Positions 25,804 through 35,987 are shown, numbered from the stretch's first letter. The stretch: DNA of 64,000 nucleotides from Rhizobium rhizogenes NBRC 13257 (GCF_000696095.1 NZ_BAYX01000005.1:310001-374000); one strand, 5' to 3'. Program-made: numbers and translations. Notes: generated by a model not told the origin, from the sequence alone.

Positions 25804-26817
25804 TCATGCCATCCCGGCCTCGTCACTCCGTTCCCGGGTAAAACGGAGGATCGACGAAGGGCTGAAACCATACGCATGCTTGTATAGGACAGAAAAGCGG
25901 CCCGGATTCGAGAACTGAAGACTCATTGCAAGATCAGTTATACTCTCGGCATGACCACCTTTAATAGCGCCATGGGCGGCGGCAAGCCGGTAATTGCACA
26001 ATATCCCCATCGGAGTGTCGCCCCGGTAGGTTCGGAACATTCGCTGGAGCGCGCGTGGGCTGCAGCTGGCGGCATTGGCGAGGTCCTCCAGCATGATCGA
26101 ATTGTGCAAATTGTCACGCATGAACGCTTCCGCCCTCAGAAGCTGACGGGGCGCCGTTTCCAAAGCCCCGCGGGTGAATGCATCGGACAGGTTGTGCGGC
26201 AGCTTTGCGAAAAGCTTGACCAGCACCAGTTCGTTATAAGCTTTGGCGAGCATGACCCTTTCCGCCGGACGGGCTGACATGAGATCCTTCTCAGCCTGCC
26301 TCAGGGTCTGATACAATCCCTGTGCCCCTCCCTGACGAAAACTGACCGAAGACAGAACAAATTCCTGCACATAGGGCCTGCCGGTGAGTTCCTCGAAATG
26401 CTGACGCAGCACGGCTTCCGGAACCTGGAACATCAGCCAGGAGCTCCTCGGCTTGATCTCCAGGCGCTTGCCCATCCGGTCGCTGATACTTGCGACATTA
26501 TTAGCGGAAATACGCACGGACCTGCGTGTTCGCCTGTCATGCGCCTCTACCTCCCCCGCGAGGACGAAGACAATGCTGACGCGAGGCATGTCATGCTTGG
26601 CAACCCCCTCTAGGCTGCCCGAATGCTCAGCGCTGATGATAGACGCTGATTGGAGGGGCTGCTTGCTGAACTTGAAGGAATAATCTCCGCCGGGATCCGA
26701 CGGCACAGTCCATTTCCAGTTCGGCTCTAAAACATCGAGATTGCGAACAATCGCATCACGAGAATACACCTCAAAGGTGCCCACGCATTGCTCGACAACT
26801 CTTCCCAACATAGTCAT
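25804..26817 (-). CDS. AraC-family transcriptional regulator
   Basis: A 337-residue regulator. The N-terminal two-thirds form an AraC_binding_2-like domain (VSIVFVLAGEVEAHD, SSWLMFQVPEAVLRQHFEEL). The C-terminal double HTH (about 225-325) has EDLANAASCSPRALQRMFR and DLAMSLQFSNPGRFSVLYKH. It sits inside the capsule locus, 55 bases upstream of the OPX gene on the same strand, and downstream of a 660-base AT-rich region. Control of capsule genes is likely by position only. Confidence 0.92.
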   Translation of the reverse strand: MTMLGRVVEQCVGTFEVYSRDAIVRNLDVLEPNWKWTVPSDPGGDYSFKFSKQPLQSASIISAEHSGSLEGVAKHDMPRVSIVFVLAGEVEAHDRRTRRSVRISANNVASISDRMGKRLEIKPRSSWLMFQVPEAVLRQHFEELTGRPYVQEFVLSSVSFRQGGAQGLYQTLRQAEKDLMSARPAERVMLAKAYNELVLVKLFAKLPHNLSDAFTRGALETAPRQLLRAEAFMRDNLHNSIMLEDLANAASCSPRALQRMFRTYRGDTPMGILCNYRLAAAHGAIKGGHAESITDLAMSLQFSNPGRFSVLYKHAYGFSPSSILRFTRERSDEAGMA

Positions 26818-27478
26818 CTGCCACCCTACTCAAAATCTAAAGTTGCATCCCAACAATTGCAAGCACTCGATTTTCACTTAGGCCAGATTTCGCGGATTCC
26901 ATTTAAGGGTGAGACCATAGGCGCACTCCTTCAATCGTCCTAACACGGCATAATCATTCAGCTTAAATTACATTAAGCGCTGTTAAATTAGCATAGTAGA
27001 TTTCTTCCGAACAGTACAGATAATGACAATGTTATACACATTCGCGCCGTTGGGCTTCTCCCGCAGGACGTGAACTTTTCGTTAAGACGACATCGGACAA
27101 AAAACGACCACTGAAGTATTTGCTCATATTGCGAATAACCGTCACAGGTTGCAGAATGAATCGCTAAAATGCAAGGTCAAATCCGGGCGAGAACAGTTGC
27201 CCGCCGAAAGGGGTAAAAGCATCGATAGATTCGCTCCTTGCAAGAGCGGTCATCATGAGCAACCACTTATAAAATGAATTAATTTCAATTTTGCTAATTT
27301 AGTATAATTTACTTGACTAAATTCGTGACAGACCATGCACCATCTCAAATGCACCTGTATGGCAAGCTTCAATCGGAGACGGCTAAACGGCCATCGCCTA
27401 AGAATACTGTGTCATTTTGAAACGATTTGCGCGCAGAATTCGGAAGTTCGAGACCGGTGATCCCTGATCGTGATTCGA
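26818..27478. other. 660-base AT-rich non-coding region in the capsule locus
   Basis: Clearly lower in GC than its surroundings, notably at 26940-27010 and 27270-27330. It contains the araC-type promoter region. A 6-bp inverted repeat GCTTAA-N6-TTAAGC lies at 26961-26978. No ORF with a ribosome site was found; the one plus-strand reading at 27427 is short and unlikely. The length and base composition fit a complex, silencer-bound promoter or the scar of an insertion. Confidence 0.55.
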
Positions 27479-28210
27479 TCAGAGTGTCGAATAGATACGG
27501 AAAGCATACTCGACATCGTCGAAAACGCGGCCGCGACCATTCTTCAGGACCAGTGCAGAGGTGCAGATATCGGCGATCACATTTAAGTTATGGCCGACGA
27601 CGATCATCGAGCGGTCCTTCCGCTTGACGAAAAGTTCCTCGAAAGAACGGGTCTGAAACCGTTTGTCGCCGACCGCCATCACCTCGTCGATGAGATAGCA
27701 GTCAAAGTCGATGGCAAGCGACATGCCGAAGGCCAGTCGCGCGCGCATGCCGGACGAATAGGTCTTGAGCGGCATGCGCAGATATTTGCCGAGGTCGCTG
27801 AAATCCTCCACCATGTCGCGGATTTCATCGAAAGGCTTGTCATAGACGCGCGACAGAAACCGCATGCAGTCGTAGCCCGTCATCGATCCGCCGAAGCCGC
27901 CGCTGAGCGCGATGGGCCAGGACATGGACATGCTGCGCACGATCTTGCCCGAGGTAGGTTCCTCTATCCCGGCGATCAGACGCACAAGGGTGGATTTACC
28001 GGCGCCGTTGTGGCCGAGGACAGCGATCTTCTCCCCGCGCGAGATCTTGAAATTGATACCATCAAGCACGCGCCGCATGCGACCATGAACCTCGTATTCC
28101 TTGACGATGTCGAACACGCCGACGATCCCTTCCGGCAGCGCCGAAGCATCGTTCTGCGGCGGCTCCTTCGGTGCGGTAAACTCTGCGAGGCTGGTGGGGA
28201 TGTTGTTCAT
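27479..28210 (-). CDS. kpsT: Capsule ABC exporter ATPase, KpsT family
   Basis: A 243-residue ATPase of the polysaccharide-exporter class. Walker A is LGHNGAGKST, the signature region YSSGMRARLAFGMSLAIDFD lacks the usual LSGGQ as in KpsT, and Walker B is CYLIDEVMAVGD. The ATG at 28210 overlaps the upstream kpsE stop (ATGA); a longer reading to 28276 is rejected. It should energise export of lipid-linked capsule through KpsM, which here is encoded about 9 kb away at 37111. The rhizobial homologue is known as RkpS. Confidence 0.92.
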   Translation of the reverse strand: MNNIPTSLAEFTAPKEPPQNDASALPEGIVGVFDIVKEYEVHGRMRRVLDGINFKISRGEKIAVLGHNGAGKSTLVRLIAGIEEPTSGKIVRSMSMSWPIALSGGFGGSMTGYDCMRFLSRVYDKPFDEIRDMVEDFSDLGKYLRMPLKTYSSGMRARLAFGMSLAIDFDCYLIDEVMAVGDKRFQTRSFEELFVKRKDRSMIVVGHNLNVIADICTSALVLKNGRGRVFDDVEYAFRIYSTL

Positions 28211-29412
28211 TCCGATGCCGCGTGTTCCAGAACTTGGGAGACAAAGAACTGCACGATCATGTAGAAGGCGCCGCATATCGCCAGGAACATCAGAAACGAC
28301 TTGATGCGCTTAGGATAGAGGGGATGATCAGGCAGGTTCGGATTGGAAATGCGCTCAAGATAAAGCTGCTGACGTTGCGCATCGATCTTGGCATTTTCCA
28401 GCGAGGTGGTCGCTGAAGCCAACATCTTGGCCGCCATTTCCCTTTCCAGAAGAAGTTGCTCGTACTGCGCGATGCGCGGCGCCATCGAACTGTCGCTACC
28501 CACGACCCGCGCCCGTTCGTCGCTGACCTGGCGCTCCATCGCGGTCACCCGCGCCCGCAATGCATCTCCTTGCGGGCTCTGGGGCGCCTGATCGTCAAGA
28601 GCCGCCAGTCGAGCCTTGCTATCGGCAACATCGTCCGAAAGCCGCGCAATCAAGTCGAGCGCGGCCGCCGACTGCTTGGTCGGATCGATGAGCGTTTCGC
28701 GGTTACGGAAATCCGTCAGGTTCTTTTGCGTGGATTGTAGCCTGCCCTCGCTGTCGGTCAGCTCGACCTGCGCGTAGCGGATGGCATCCCCTCGCGCGCG
28801 GTCGTTAAGTTGGTTGATGAGCTCTTCGGCATGCTGAAGCAGGGCATTGGCGAGACTAAAGGAGTCTTCTGCCCGGAAGGCATATACCTCCAGTGTTGTC
28901 ACGCCGCTGCTGCTGTTGGTATCGACCTTGACGAAATTCTTGTAGTGCTGAAACAGCTCCTCATTATTCGCCACGGTCCATGGCAACGGATACCGGTTGA
29001 GGAAGTCCGCCTCGGGGCGGGACATGATATCCTTCAAACCGTTCTTTGTGGCGAGCTCGTCCACAGCCGCACGCGACATCATGAACTCGCTGACAATATA
29101 ACTGTCGTCCTGCGCCCGCACGAAGCCCGTGCTTTGCAGGAAGCCGCTGAGCAGGCCCGCCGCGTTCCGGTTGGGACTGCGAACCACGAACTGCGTCTCG
29201 GAAACATACTGCTCCGCACTGATGAAGGCGTAGTAGATCGCGCCGAGCATTCCGGGGATCACCAGCATAAAAAGCAGCAGCAGATGCGATCGTAGCCAGC
29301 GTGCGCGTGCGCTCCACCAACTCACATTTCCGCCGGAAGCCGTGGCGGACGAGCGCACGGTTACCAGCGTTACGAAATCGGCGAACTCCCTGTTGTTCTC
29401 AATGCGCGTCAT
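28207..29412 (-). CDS. kpsE: Capsule export inner-membrane protein, KpsE family (copy 1)
   Basis: A 401-residue polysaccharide co-polymerase-type protein with a helix at about 44-66, a large periplasmic coiled-coil region (about 190-345) and a C-terminal helix at about 373-393. Family segments include SAEQYVSETQFVVRSPNR, the coiled-coil LTDFRNRETLIDPTKQSAAA and IAQYEQLLLEREMAAKMLAS. It should bridge KpsMT and the outer-membrane OPX lipoprotein. Rhizobial homologues are called RkpR. A clear paralogue is encoded at 38085-39296. Divergent from kpsS, with a shared 354-base promoter region. Confidence 0.92.
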   Translation of the reverse strand: MTRIENNREFADFVTLVTVRSSATASGGNVSWWSARARWLRSHLLLLFMLVIPGMLGAIYYAFISAEQYVSETQFVVRSPNRNAAGLLSGFLQSTGFVRAQDDSYIVSEFMMSRAAVDELATKNGLKDIMSRPEADFLNRYPLPWTVANNEELFQHYKNFVKVDTNSSSGVTTLEVYAFRAEDSFSLANALLQHAEELINQLNDRARGDAIRYAQVELTDSEGRLQSTQKNLTDFRNRETLIDPTKQSAAALDLIARLSDDVADSKARLAALDDQAPQSPQGDALRARVTAMERQVSDERARVVGSDSSMAPRIAQYEQLLLEREMAAKMLASATTSLENAKIDAQRQQLYLERISNPNLPDHPLYPKRIKSFLMFLAICGAFYMIVQFFVSQVLEHAASE

Positions 29413-29766
29413 ATGAGGGCCGTCAAATCTCTCTCACGGAGAATAATGGGGGGATATCTGTAGTTTTCCGGGGTCATCTTCAAGACGTCAGAAAGCCTCC
29501 CATCTCGCTCATGCCAAATCATCATGTCTCTCGCCTGTACAATACGGAAAGAGACGCGAATTTTGGCGATAGGTTCCCATATATCCTTTTAAAGTCAAAT
29601 ATATTTCGCGATCAATAGAGATTTTCTCTTTATAATTTCAAATAGATGGCGTCCTGTCGCAATTAATACTTTGGCGGCGTGATCCGTATGGCGTGGGTAA
29701 AATGTCGCAGCAATAAATGTCAGCCACTTAGCCGCTGATCCTTCATTGCTGTTCAAGGAATTCGGA
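29413..29766. promoter_or_regulatory. Divergent kpsE/kpsS promoter region
   Basis: A 354-base gap, AT-rich at about 29570-29650, which must hold promoters for the two capsule half-operons. The sequence TATATTTC at 29600-29607 lies in it, and the same octamer occurs upstream of the barrel gene at 45634-45641. Similar T-A-rich elements are bound by Ros/MucR-type zinc-finger regulators in Rhizobiaceae; this assignment is speculative. Confidence 0.45.
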
Positions 29767-31197
29767 ATGGGAAAGTTCGGAGGAGTCTCTGATCGCGGCA
29801 GCAATTTCGTAAACCTGCGCGATCACATGAACTTCAGAGCGATCAATCACTCCCGATCGCCCACGGGCAACACGTCCGCATCGAAGTCCATCGTTCTCCT
29901 CCTGCAGGGGCCGGTAGGCCCGTTCTTCAACACTTTGGCCAGGGCTCTCGCCGCCGGCGGCTACGATACGCTGAAGGTCAATTTCAACGGCGGCGACTGG
30001 CTGTTTTCCCACGGTAAAGGCGCCGTGAACTTCTGCGGCACGACCGATGCCTGGGCGAATTGGCTGACGGCCTTCATCAAAAGAGACGCGCCGCTGGTCA
30101 TTGTGCTCTTCGGCGACTGCCGCCCGTACCACCGGACGGCCATTGATGTCGCGAAGCAGCTGGGCGTGCCTGTGCTTTGTTTCGAAGAGGGCTATGCCCG
30201 CCCCCATTTCATTTCCTGCGAGTGGGGCGGCAACAATGCCCGATCGCCACTACGCATCGACGCGCCCCCGGCAGGCGATGCGGAAACACCTTTGGAGCCG
30301 GCGGAAATGATGCGCGGCAACCTATTCCGGTCGATGGCGATGGAGGGGATCGCCTATTATGTGGTGAAGGCGCTGGGTGCTCCATTCTTTTTTGGCAATG
30401 AGCATCACCGCAACCGGGCGATATTGTCGGAAGTGATCCTTTGGACGCGCAATTTCTATCGCAAACTGCGCTACTACCCCAGGAACAACAATCTGACGGT
30501 CGATCTGATCGAGAACCAGGAAGGCCGTTACTTCGTCGTCGCACTGCAGGTCCATGACGATCAACAGCTTCTCAGCCATGGCCGTGGATGGACGATGGAA
30601 CGGCTGATCACCGAGACGATCAGATCCTTCGCCCGCCGCGCGGACCCGGCGCATCAACTGGTCTTCAAGATTCATCCCATGGACCGCGGACACAAGAGCT
30701 ATCGGCCCTTCGTGAAGCAACTGGCCATGCTCTGCAAATGCGAGGACCGCGTGCAGGTGCTCGACGACGGATCGATCGGCCTACTCATCCGCCATTCTCT
30801 CGGCCTCATCACCGTCAACAGCACGTCCGGTCTTCTCGCGCTCAACCACGGAAAGCCGCTTCTCGCCCTCGGCGATACCTTCTATGGCGCCGAAGGGCTT
30901 GCGAGCCTGCCCAGGAATGATGCGCTATCTGCTGCGGCCATAGACGACTTCTGGCAAAACCCGATCGCTCCACAAAAGGAGCGTGTGCAGCAATTCGTAC
31001 GCCACATGTATCGTCAAAGCCTCATCAACGGCAGCTTCTATCTCCGCACCTATATCGAAGATACCGCCGAACGCGTCGTACAGCGCATTCGCGCGCAGCT
31101 TCCGTCCGCTGCCGGCGCGAAGACGGTCGCTTTCCTGCACCCGGACAACATAACTCTGCTGGAACAGCCGGATTTCGGCGGTCGCAGCGGAACGTGA
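29767..31197 (+). CDS. kpsS: Capsule polysaccharide beta-Kdo transferase, KpsS family
   Basis: A 476-residue protein of the Capsule_synth family. KpsS-type features are LLLQGPVGPFFNTLARALA near the N-terminus, VKVNFNGGDW-like and FGDCRPYHRTAIDVAKQLG, LCFEEGYARPHFISCE, the KIHPMDRG segment and VNSTSGLLALNHGKPLLALG. KpsS proteins add the first beta-Kdo of the linker to lyso-phosphatidylglycerol in ABC-dependent capsules. The ATG at 29767 has AAGGA seven bases upstream; a TTG seven codons earlier is rejected. First gene of a plus-strand run with kpsC. Confidence 0.9.
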   Translation: MGKFGGVSDRGSNFVNLRDHMNFRAINHSRSPTGNTSASKSIVLLLQGPVGPFFNTLARALAAGGYDTLKVNFNGGDWLFSHGKGAVNFCGTTDAWANWLTAFIKRDAPLVIVLFGDCRPYHRTAIDVAKQLGVPVLCFEEGYARPHFISCEWGGNNARSPLRIDAPPAGDAETPLEPAEMMRGNLFRSMAMEGIAYYVVKALGAPFFFGNEHHRNRAILSEVILWTRNFYRKLRYYPRNNNLTVDLIENQEGRYFVVALQVHDDQQLLSHGRGWTMERLITETIRSFARRADPAHQLVFKIHPMDRGHKSYRPFVKQLAMLCKCEDRVQVLDDGSIGLLIRHSLGLITVNSTSGLLALNHGKPLLALGDTFYGAEGLASLPRNDALSAAAIDDFWQNPIAPQKERVQQFVRHMYRQSLINGSFYLRTYIEDTAERVVQRIRAQLPSAAGAKTVAFLHPDNITLLEQPDFGGRSGT

Positions 31198-31218
31198 TGT
31201 GGGATCGGGAGATTGCGG

Positions 31219-33348
31219 ATGTTTTCAGATTACACACTTTTTCCCAATGAGGAGCGGCCGGCGCGGGCGGAACAGAACGAGCGTGCGTTCTGGCTGCCGC
31301 CGACGGATGCGCGACTTCTCGCCTTCCTTCCAACGCGCTGGCGTTTCCCGTTGATCGGCTCCACGCTCGGCGCATCGCTTCAGCCGATCGAACTTGCGAG
31401 AGGAACAGCCGACGGCGTGGTTGGCTGGGGCGACAAGCCGCTTGCACGCATCGCCCGCCGCTACGCGCACATGCGCAAGCTTCCCTACTGGACCTTGGAA
31501 GACGGCTTCCTGCGCTCCGTGGGTCTCGGCAAGGCTGGAGCCCCCTCGGTCTCCCTGATCGCGGATGATCTTGGCATTCATTTCTCGGCTCACACGGCGT
31601 CCCGGCTGGAGACATTGCTGCAGAACGGGACGCCCGGCACCGATCTGGCACGGGCAAAAAAACTGCGTGAATGGATCGTCCATGAGCGGCTTTCCAAATA
31701 CAACCATCTGCCCGAAGGGAACATCTCGCTGCGGCCCACGCGCCGCAAGCGCATCCTGCTGGTGGACCAGGTCGTCGGTGACCGTTCCATCGCCGGCTCA
31801 GGTGCCGATGCCAAAACATTCCTGAGGATGTGGAATGCCGCGCGCGCCGAGAGCAACGCGGACATCATCGTCAAGAGCCACCCCGATGTCGTGGCCGGCC
31901 GTGCGCGCGGCTATCTGGCGTCGCATACGCGAGATAGCCGTATCCAGCTCATCGACAGCGCCATTTCTCCCCATTCGATCCTTGATATCGTCGATGAAGT
32001 CTGGACGGTCTCCAGCCAGCTCGGTCTGGATGCGCTGCTGCGCGGCATGACCGTCGTAACATTCGGCATGCCGGCCTATGCCGGATGGGGCCTGACACAG
32101 GACCGTGCCGACAGCATTGTCGCGACCGCTGCGCGTGCCCGCCGGACCCGCCGCGTCGGTATCGACGAGCTCGCCCATGCGATGCTTCTTCAATATAGTC
32201 TGTATGTCGACCCGGTAACGCGCCAGCCAGTCCAAGCAGAACACGCTGTCGAGCGGCTGCTGGAATGGCGCCGGCGCGCGTCTTCGCTGTCCGGTCGCTA
32301 TCTCTGCCTCAATTTCGCGCTGCATAAGCGCTCGGTCCTGCGCCGTTACCTGACGAGCCCATCGTCGCAGGTGCAGTTCACGAACCGGCCTACGGTTGCC
32401 CAGATCCAGGCGGCGGACAAGATCGTATTGTGGGGCAACAGCGCTCCGCCTGAGGAAAGCACCTTATGGACGCAGGGAAGACGGCGGCCGATTATTCGGG
32501 TGGAAGACGGCTTTATCCGCTCCGCCGGGCTCGGAACATCGCTCGTCCCGCCCTCCTCGCTCTGCTTCGATGCCGAGGGCATTTATTTCGATGCGTCCAA
32601 GCCGAGCAGGCTCGAAACCATTCTGAGCACCGCGGACTTCGACAACGCTCTCCTCGAGCGCGCGAGAAGGCTTCGTTGCGCCATCGTTTCGACAGGGATC
32701 ACCAAGTATAACTTACCGGCGCAGCCCTCCCCCGACTACCGGGAGCAAGCCAAGGGACGATCTATCGTTCTCGTGGCCGGACAGGTACCGAACGACGCCT
32801 CGCTGCAGCTCGGCATGGCAAGCCATGATTCCGATACCGAGCTTCTGAGAGCCGTCCGGCGCGCACGCCCCGATGCATTCATCGTTTACAAACAGCATCC
32901 GGATCTCCTCGCTGAACCGTTCATGCATCCGGGCCGAAGCCGGCCGCCGCACGACATCGCCGACCTGGTCGTCGGCAATGTCGATCTGAACGGCCTGCTG
33001 CACGCGGCCGCTGAAGTCCATGCCGCGACTTCGCAGATCGGCTTCGAAGCGCTTCTGCGGGAACGGTCGGTATGGTGCTACGGCCTGCCTTTCTACGCCG
33101 GCTGGGGTCTGACCAACGATGCCGTCGTCTCGCTTCGACGCAAGCGGACCTTGAGCCTCGATGCGCTCGTGGCCGGTACGCTTATCCTCTACCCGCACTA
33201 TTGGTCGAATATCGCCGACCTGCCTTGCGAGGTGGAAGATGTCATTGCCGAATTGTACCGCGCCCGCCAGGGCACCGCGCCTGACCCCTCAAGGCGCCGA
33301 TGGCTGGCCCATATGATCCACATATCCGGAGTAAGAAGGCTGCGATGA
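31219..33348 (+). CDS. kpsC: Capsule poly-Kdo linker transferase, KpsC family (two catalytic domains)
   Basis: A 709-residue protein with an internal duplication: TLEDGFLRSVGLG and MPAYAGWGLTQDR in the first half correspond to VEDGFIRSAGLG and LPFYAGWGLTNDA in the second. This is the known KpsC layout, in which two beta-Kdo transferase domains build the alternating Kdo linker after KpsS. The length is close to the family norm. The ATG at 31219 has GGGAG seven bases upstream. The stop overlaps the next gene by ATGA. Rhizobial homologues are described in rkp K-antigen clusters. Confidence 0.93.
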   Translation: MFSDYTLFPNEERPARAEQNERAFWLPPTDARLLAFLPTRWRFPLIGSTLGASLQPIELARGTADGVVGWGDKPLARIARRYAHMRKLPYWTLEDGFLRSVGLGKAGAPSVSLIADDLGIHFSAHTASRLETLLQNGTPGTDLARAKKLREWIVHERLSKYNHLPEGNISLRPTRRKRILLVDQVVGDRSIAGSGADAKTFLRMWNAARAESNADIIVKSHPDVVAGRARGYLASHTRDSRIQLIDSAISPHSILDIVDEVWTVSSQLGLDALLRGMTVVTFGMPAYAGWGLTQDRADSIVATAARARRTRRVGIDELAHAMLLQYSLYVDPVTRQPVQAEHAVERLLEWRRRASSLSGRYLCLNFALHKRSVLRRYLTSPSSQVQFTNRPTVAQIQAADKIVLWGNSAPPEESTLWTQGRRRPIIRVEDGFIRSAGLGTSLVPPSSLCFDAEGIYFDASKPSRLETILSTADFDNALLERARRLRCAIVSTGITKYNLPAQPSPDYREQAKGRSIVLVAGQVPNDASLQLGMASHDSDTELLRAVRRARPDAFIVYKQHPDLLAEPFMHPGRSRPPHDIADLVVGNVDLNGLLHAAAEVHAATSQIGFEALLRERSVWCYGLPFYAGWGLTNDAVVSLRRKRTLSLDALVAGTLILYPHYWSNIADLPCEVEDVIAELYRARQGTAPDPSRRRWLAHMIHISGVRRLR

Positions 33349-34706
33349 AATCTGTCGTCATGGATATTTCCCGGCTCATTGAGCGGGCGCATTGCCCGAC
33401 GCCGACCGGTATTGATCGTTACGAACTCCACTATGCGCTCTGGCTTAACGAGCGCCGCAAACAAGCTGCGCCATCGAATGACATCCAGCTTTCGCAGGCA
33501 CCATCATTCATCGAAACCGGTTATCATGGGGCAATATCCGTTGGAGCCGGGCGGGCGGATAGCCTGATCTCCACCCTCAACGACCGCTGGGCCACCACCG
33601 AGCTCTCATCCTCCCAGACTGCTCTTTTGGAGAAAATCTTCGCCGCGATCGACGGCAAGATTTCCTGGCAACCGGCGACTGCGCCGAAGGGGATCGACGC
33701 CCCTTCCCGCAAATTGCGCAAGCTTGCGCGCATGGTCACCACCCATTTCTCCCATGGCCTGCCGGTGCCCCGCGACGCCTCATTCATGCATGTCTCCCAC
33801 AGTCGCCTCGAGCGAACCTCCGCTTTTTCCTGGCTCAGGGAAACGGGCCGCAATGGCATATTCTATGTGCATGACCTCATTCCCTTGTCCCATCCTGAGT
33901 TTGTCCGGCCAGAAGAACCGGAACGGCATCGCCGCAGGATGGACACGGTATTGCAGCATGCCGCGCTCGTCCTCTGCAACTCACAGGTCACTGCCCGCGC
34001 GCTACGCACCTATGCTCAGGAAAGCAATCGGAAATTGCCCTCGATCGCCGTTCTGCCGCCGGGCGTCGAACAGTGCTTCCTGAAGCCGCCGCAAGATATC
34101 GAGCGCCCTCAAAATCCCTATTTCGTCACGCTTGGAACAATCGAACCGCGCAAGAACCATATGTTGTTGCTCAGCCTCTGGCAGTACCTTGCCGAGCGCG
34201 ACGGTCCCAAAGCGCCGCGCCTGGTGATCGTTGGGAAAAGAGGGTGGGAGAACAGCCACATCCTCGCAATGCTCGAACGTTGCCCTGCCTTGCCAGGCCT
34301 CGTGATCGAGGTGCCGGGACTGGAAGACGCCGCATTGGCACGGCTCGTTTCCGGCGCCGCCGCGCTACTCGCGCCATCCTTCGCGGAAGGATACGGCATG
34401 CCGATCACCGAAGCGCTGGCACTGCGCACACCGGTCATCGCTTCCAATATTGCATCGCATCGCGAGGCCGCCGGCATCGACGAGGCGATCTTCCTGAACC
34501 CGCTCGACGGTCTCAATTGGCGCGCGGCGGTGGATGCGATCGCAGCCTCGCCGCTGCGCCGGACGAGAGCAAGCGCCGCGAATCGATGGGATATGCATTT
34601 CGCCGACCTAGAAACCCTCATCGAAAGTGACGTCGCGGCGCGCCGCTATTCCGCACAGCGCGCGCCGCAGCGTTCGCCCGCGATGTCATTTGGAGCGTTG
34701 TCATGA
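33345..34706 (+). CDS. GT4-family glycosyltransferase
   Basis: A 453-residue glycosyltransferase. Family signatures are MHVSHSRLER with FYVHDLIPLSHPEFV in the acceptor domain, and FVTLGTIEPRKNHMLLLSLW, IVGKRGWEN and APSFAEGYGMPITEALALRTPVIAS in the donor domain. Starts at an ATG overlapping the kpsC stop (ATGA) with AAGAAGG upstream, and its own stop overlaps the FkbM gene by ATGA, so all belong to one transcript. Likely adds sugars of the capsule repeat. Confidence 0.92.
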   Translation: MKSVVMDISRLIERAHCPTPTGIDRYELHYALWLNERRKQAAPSNDIQLSQAPSFIETGYHGAISVGAGRADSLISTLNDRWATTELSSSQTALLEKIFAAIDGKISWQPATAPKGIDAPSRKLRKLARMVTTHFSHGLPVPRDASFMHVSHSRLERTSAFSWLRETGRNGIFYVHDLIPLSHPEFVRPEEPERHRRRMDTVLQHAALVLCNSQVTARALRTYAQESNRKLPSIAVLPPGVEQCFLKPPQDIERPQNPYFVTLGTIEPRKNHMLLLSLWQYLAERDGPKAPRLVIVGKRGWENSHILAMLERCPALPGLVIEVPGLEDAALARLVSGAAALLAPSFAEGYGMPITEALALRTPVIASNIASHREAAGIDEAIFLNPLDGLNWRAAVDAIAASPLRRTRASAANRWDMHFADLETLIESDVAARRYSAQRAPQRSPAMSFGALS

Positions 34707-35905
34707 ACATCAAGATGAATTCAGCAAGGGGCGATAGCCGCATCAAAAAGGAACGGGACATTTTCACGTCGCCAGCAGGAGGAAGGGCCAGCACTGTGAC
34801 CAGCTACTACGATATTGAAAACTGCTACAAATTCATCCTCGGTCGTCCGCTCAACGAAGACGAAAGGGATGCCATAGCCAAAAATCTCCTACAGCTCACC
34901 GATATTCCGCTGGAGGAGCATCGCAAACGCTTTTTGTCCTCGGGCGAGTTTCACCATCGGCATGGCGAGTTGCTTTTCAACAATTTCATTCCGAAATCGA
35001 TCTTCGTGCTCTTCGAGACGAAGTACAATTTCAAATTGTATCTCGACCTCCGGCAGTACCATATTTCCTTCGGGATCATGAGCGGCGAGTATGAGAAATT
35101 CGACGTCGACCTGATCAAGGCGATCGTGCCAGATGATGGACACTTCGTCGATGTCGGCGGCAATGTCGGTTATTATTCGCTCTCCGTGGCCGCACGCCCG
35201 GGGTTCAGAGGCAAAATACTTGCCTTCGAGCCGCTGCCGAAGCTGTGGGAGCTCTTCAATCGCTCTATCCGGGAGAATGGATTCGCCGACCGAGTCAGCG
35301 TCCGTCAGCAGGCTCTTGCCGACGGGCCGGGAGAAATGCGGCTCAGCAATGCCGAGGATACAAGTAACGCCGGTGCGACGAGGTTGGTTGCCGACAGCGA
35401 CACCGCGAAAACCAACCGGTCGGTCGAAGTGGAGACGCTCGACCGGGTGATCGGCGGTATGCGACCAGACGCTATGAAAGTGGACATCGAGGGAGCCGAA
35501 GGCCTTTTCCTCGATGGCGCAAAACGCACGCTCACCGCGCATAAGCCGACGCTGTTGATGGAGATCAATCGCGACATGCTCGCAGTCTTGTCGAAAACAA
35601 CGCCGGGCTCGATTCACCGGCGCCTGTCTGAACTGGGCTACAGCATCTGGAGCAGTGCCCGGGAGCAGGTGACGCAGGTAGAGACAGCCACTGAACTCGA
35701 CCTGGAGTTCTCGATCGGCAAGGTGGGGAATATTCTGGCCATTCACGAGGATCGTATGGACCAGGTGCGTGAACGCCTTCTGCCTTTCGGCGTGGACCTG
35801 GCTGTGAAACCAGGAGTGCCGACAGAGCCTAGGACGGCTGACAATTCAGTGAAGGCGATGAAGCCGAAGGCCAAGCGAAGCCGCGTAAAGGAGGCTGCGC
35901 TCTAA
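34703..35905 (+). CDS. FkbM methyltransferase with N-terminal DUF4214-like module
   Basis: A 400-residue protein. Residues about 35-86 (CYKFILGRPLNEDERDAIAK, FLSSGEF) match the pattern of DUF4214, a small helical domain often attached to exopolysaccharide enzymes. The methyltransferase follows: FVDVGGNVGYYSLSVAA (motif I), ILAFEPLPKLWELF and DAMKVDIEGAEGLFLDGA. The C-terminal 40 residues are Lys/Arg-rich (KAMKPKAKRSRVKEAAL), perhaps a membrane- or nucleic-acid-like basic tail. It probably methylates a sugar of the capsule. Confidence 0.87.
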   Translation: MNIKMNSARGDSRIKKERDIFTSPAGGRASTVTSYYDIENCYKFILGRPLNEDERDAIAKNLLQLTDIPLEEHRKRFLSSGEFHHRHGELLFNNFIPKSIFVLFETKYNFKLYLDLRQYHISFGIMSGEYEKFDVDLIKAIVPDDGHFVDVGGNVGYYSLSVAARPGFRGKILAFEPLPKLWELFNRSIRENGFADRVSVRQQALADGPGEMRLSNAEDTSNAGATRLVADSDTAKTNRSVEVETLDRVIGGMRPDAMKVDIEGAEGLFLDGAKRTLTAHKPTLLMEINRDMLAVLSKTTPGSIHRRLSELGYSIWSSAREQVTQVETATELDLEFSIGKVGNILAIHEDRMDQVRERLLPFGVDLAVKPGVPTEPRTADNSVKAMKPKAKRSRVKEAAL

Positions 35906-35987
35906 CCAGCTGCCGCGTCCGGGTTCGTCGGGGATGCCGGATCGTCGGTGCTTGATATGGGGGAAATACAATGAACGGGTCAATCGC

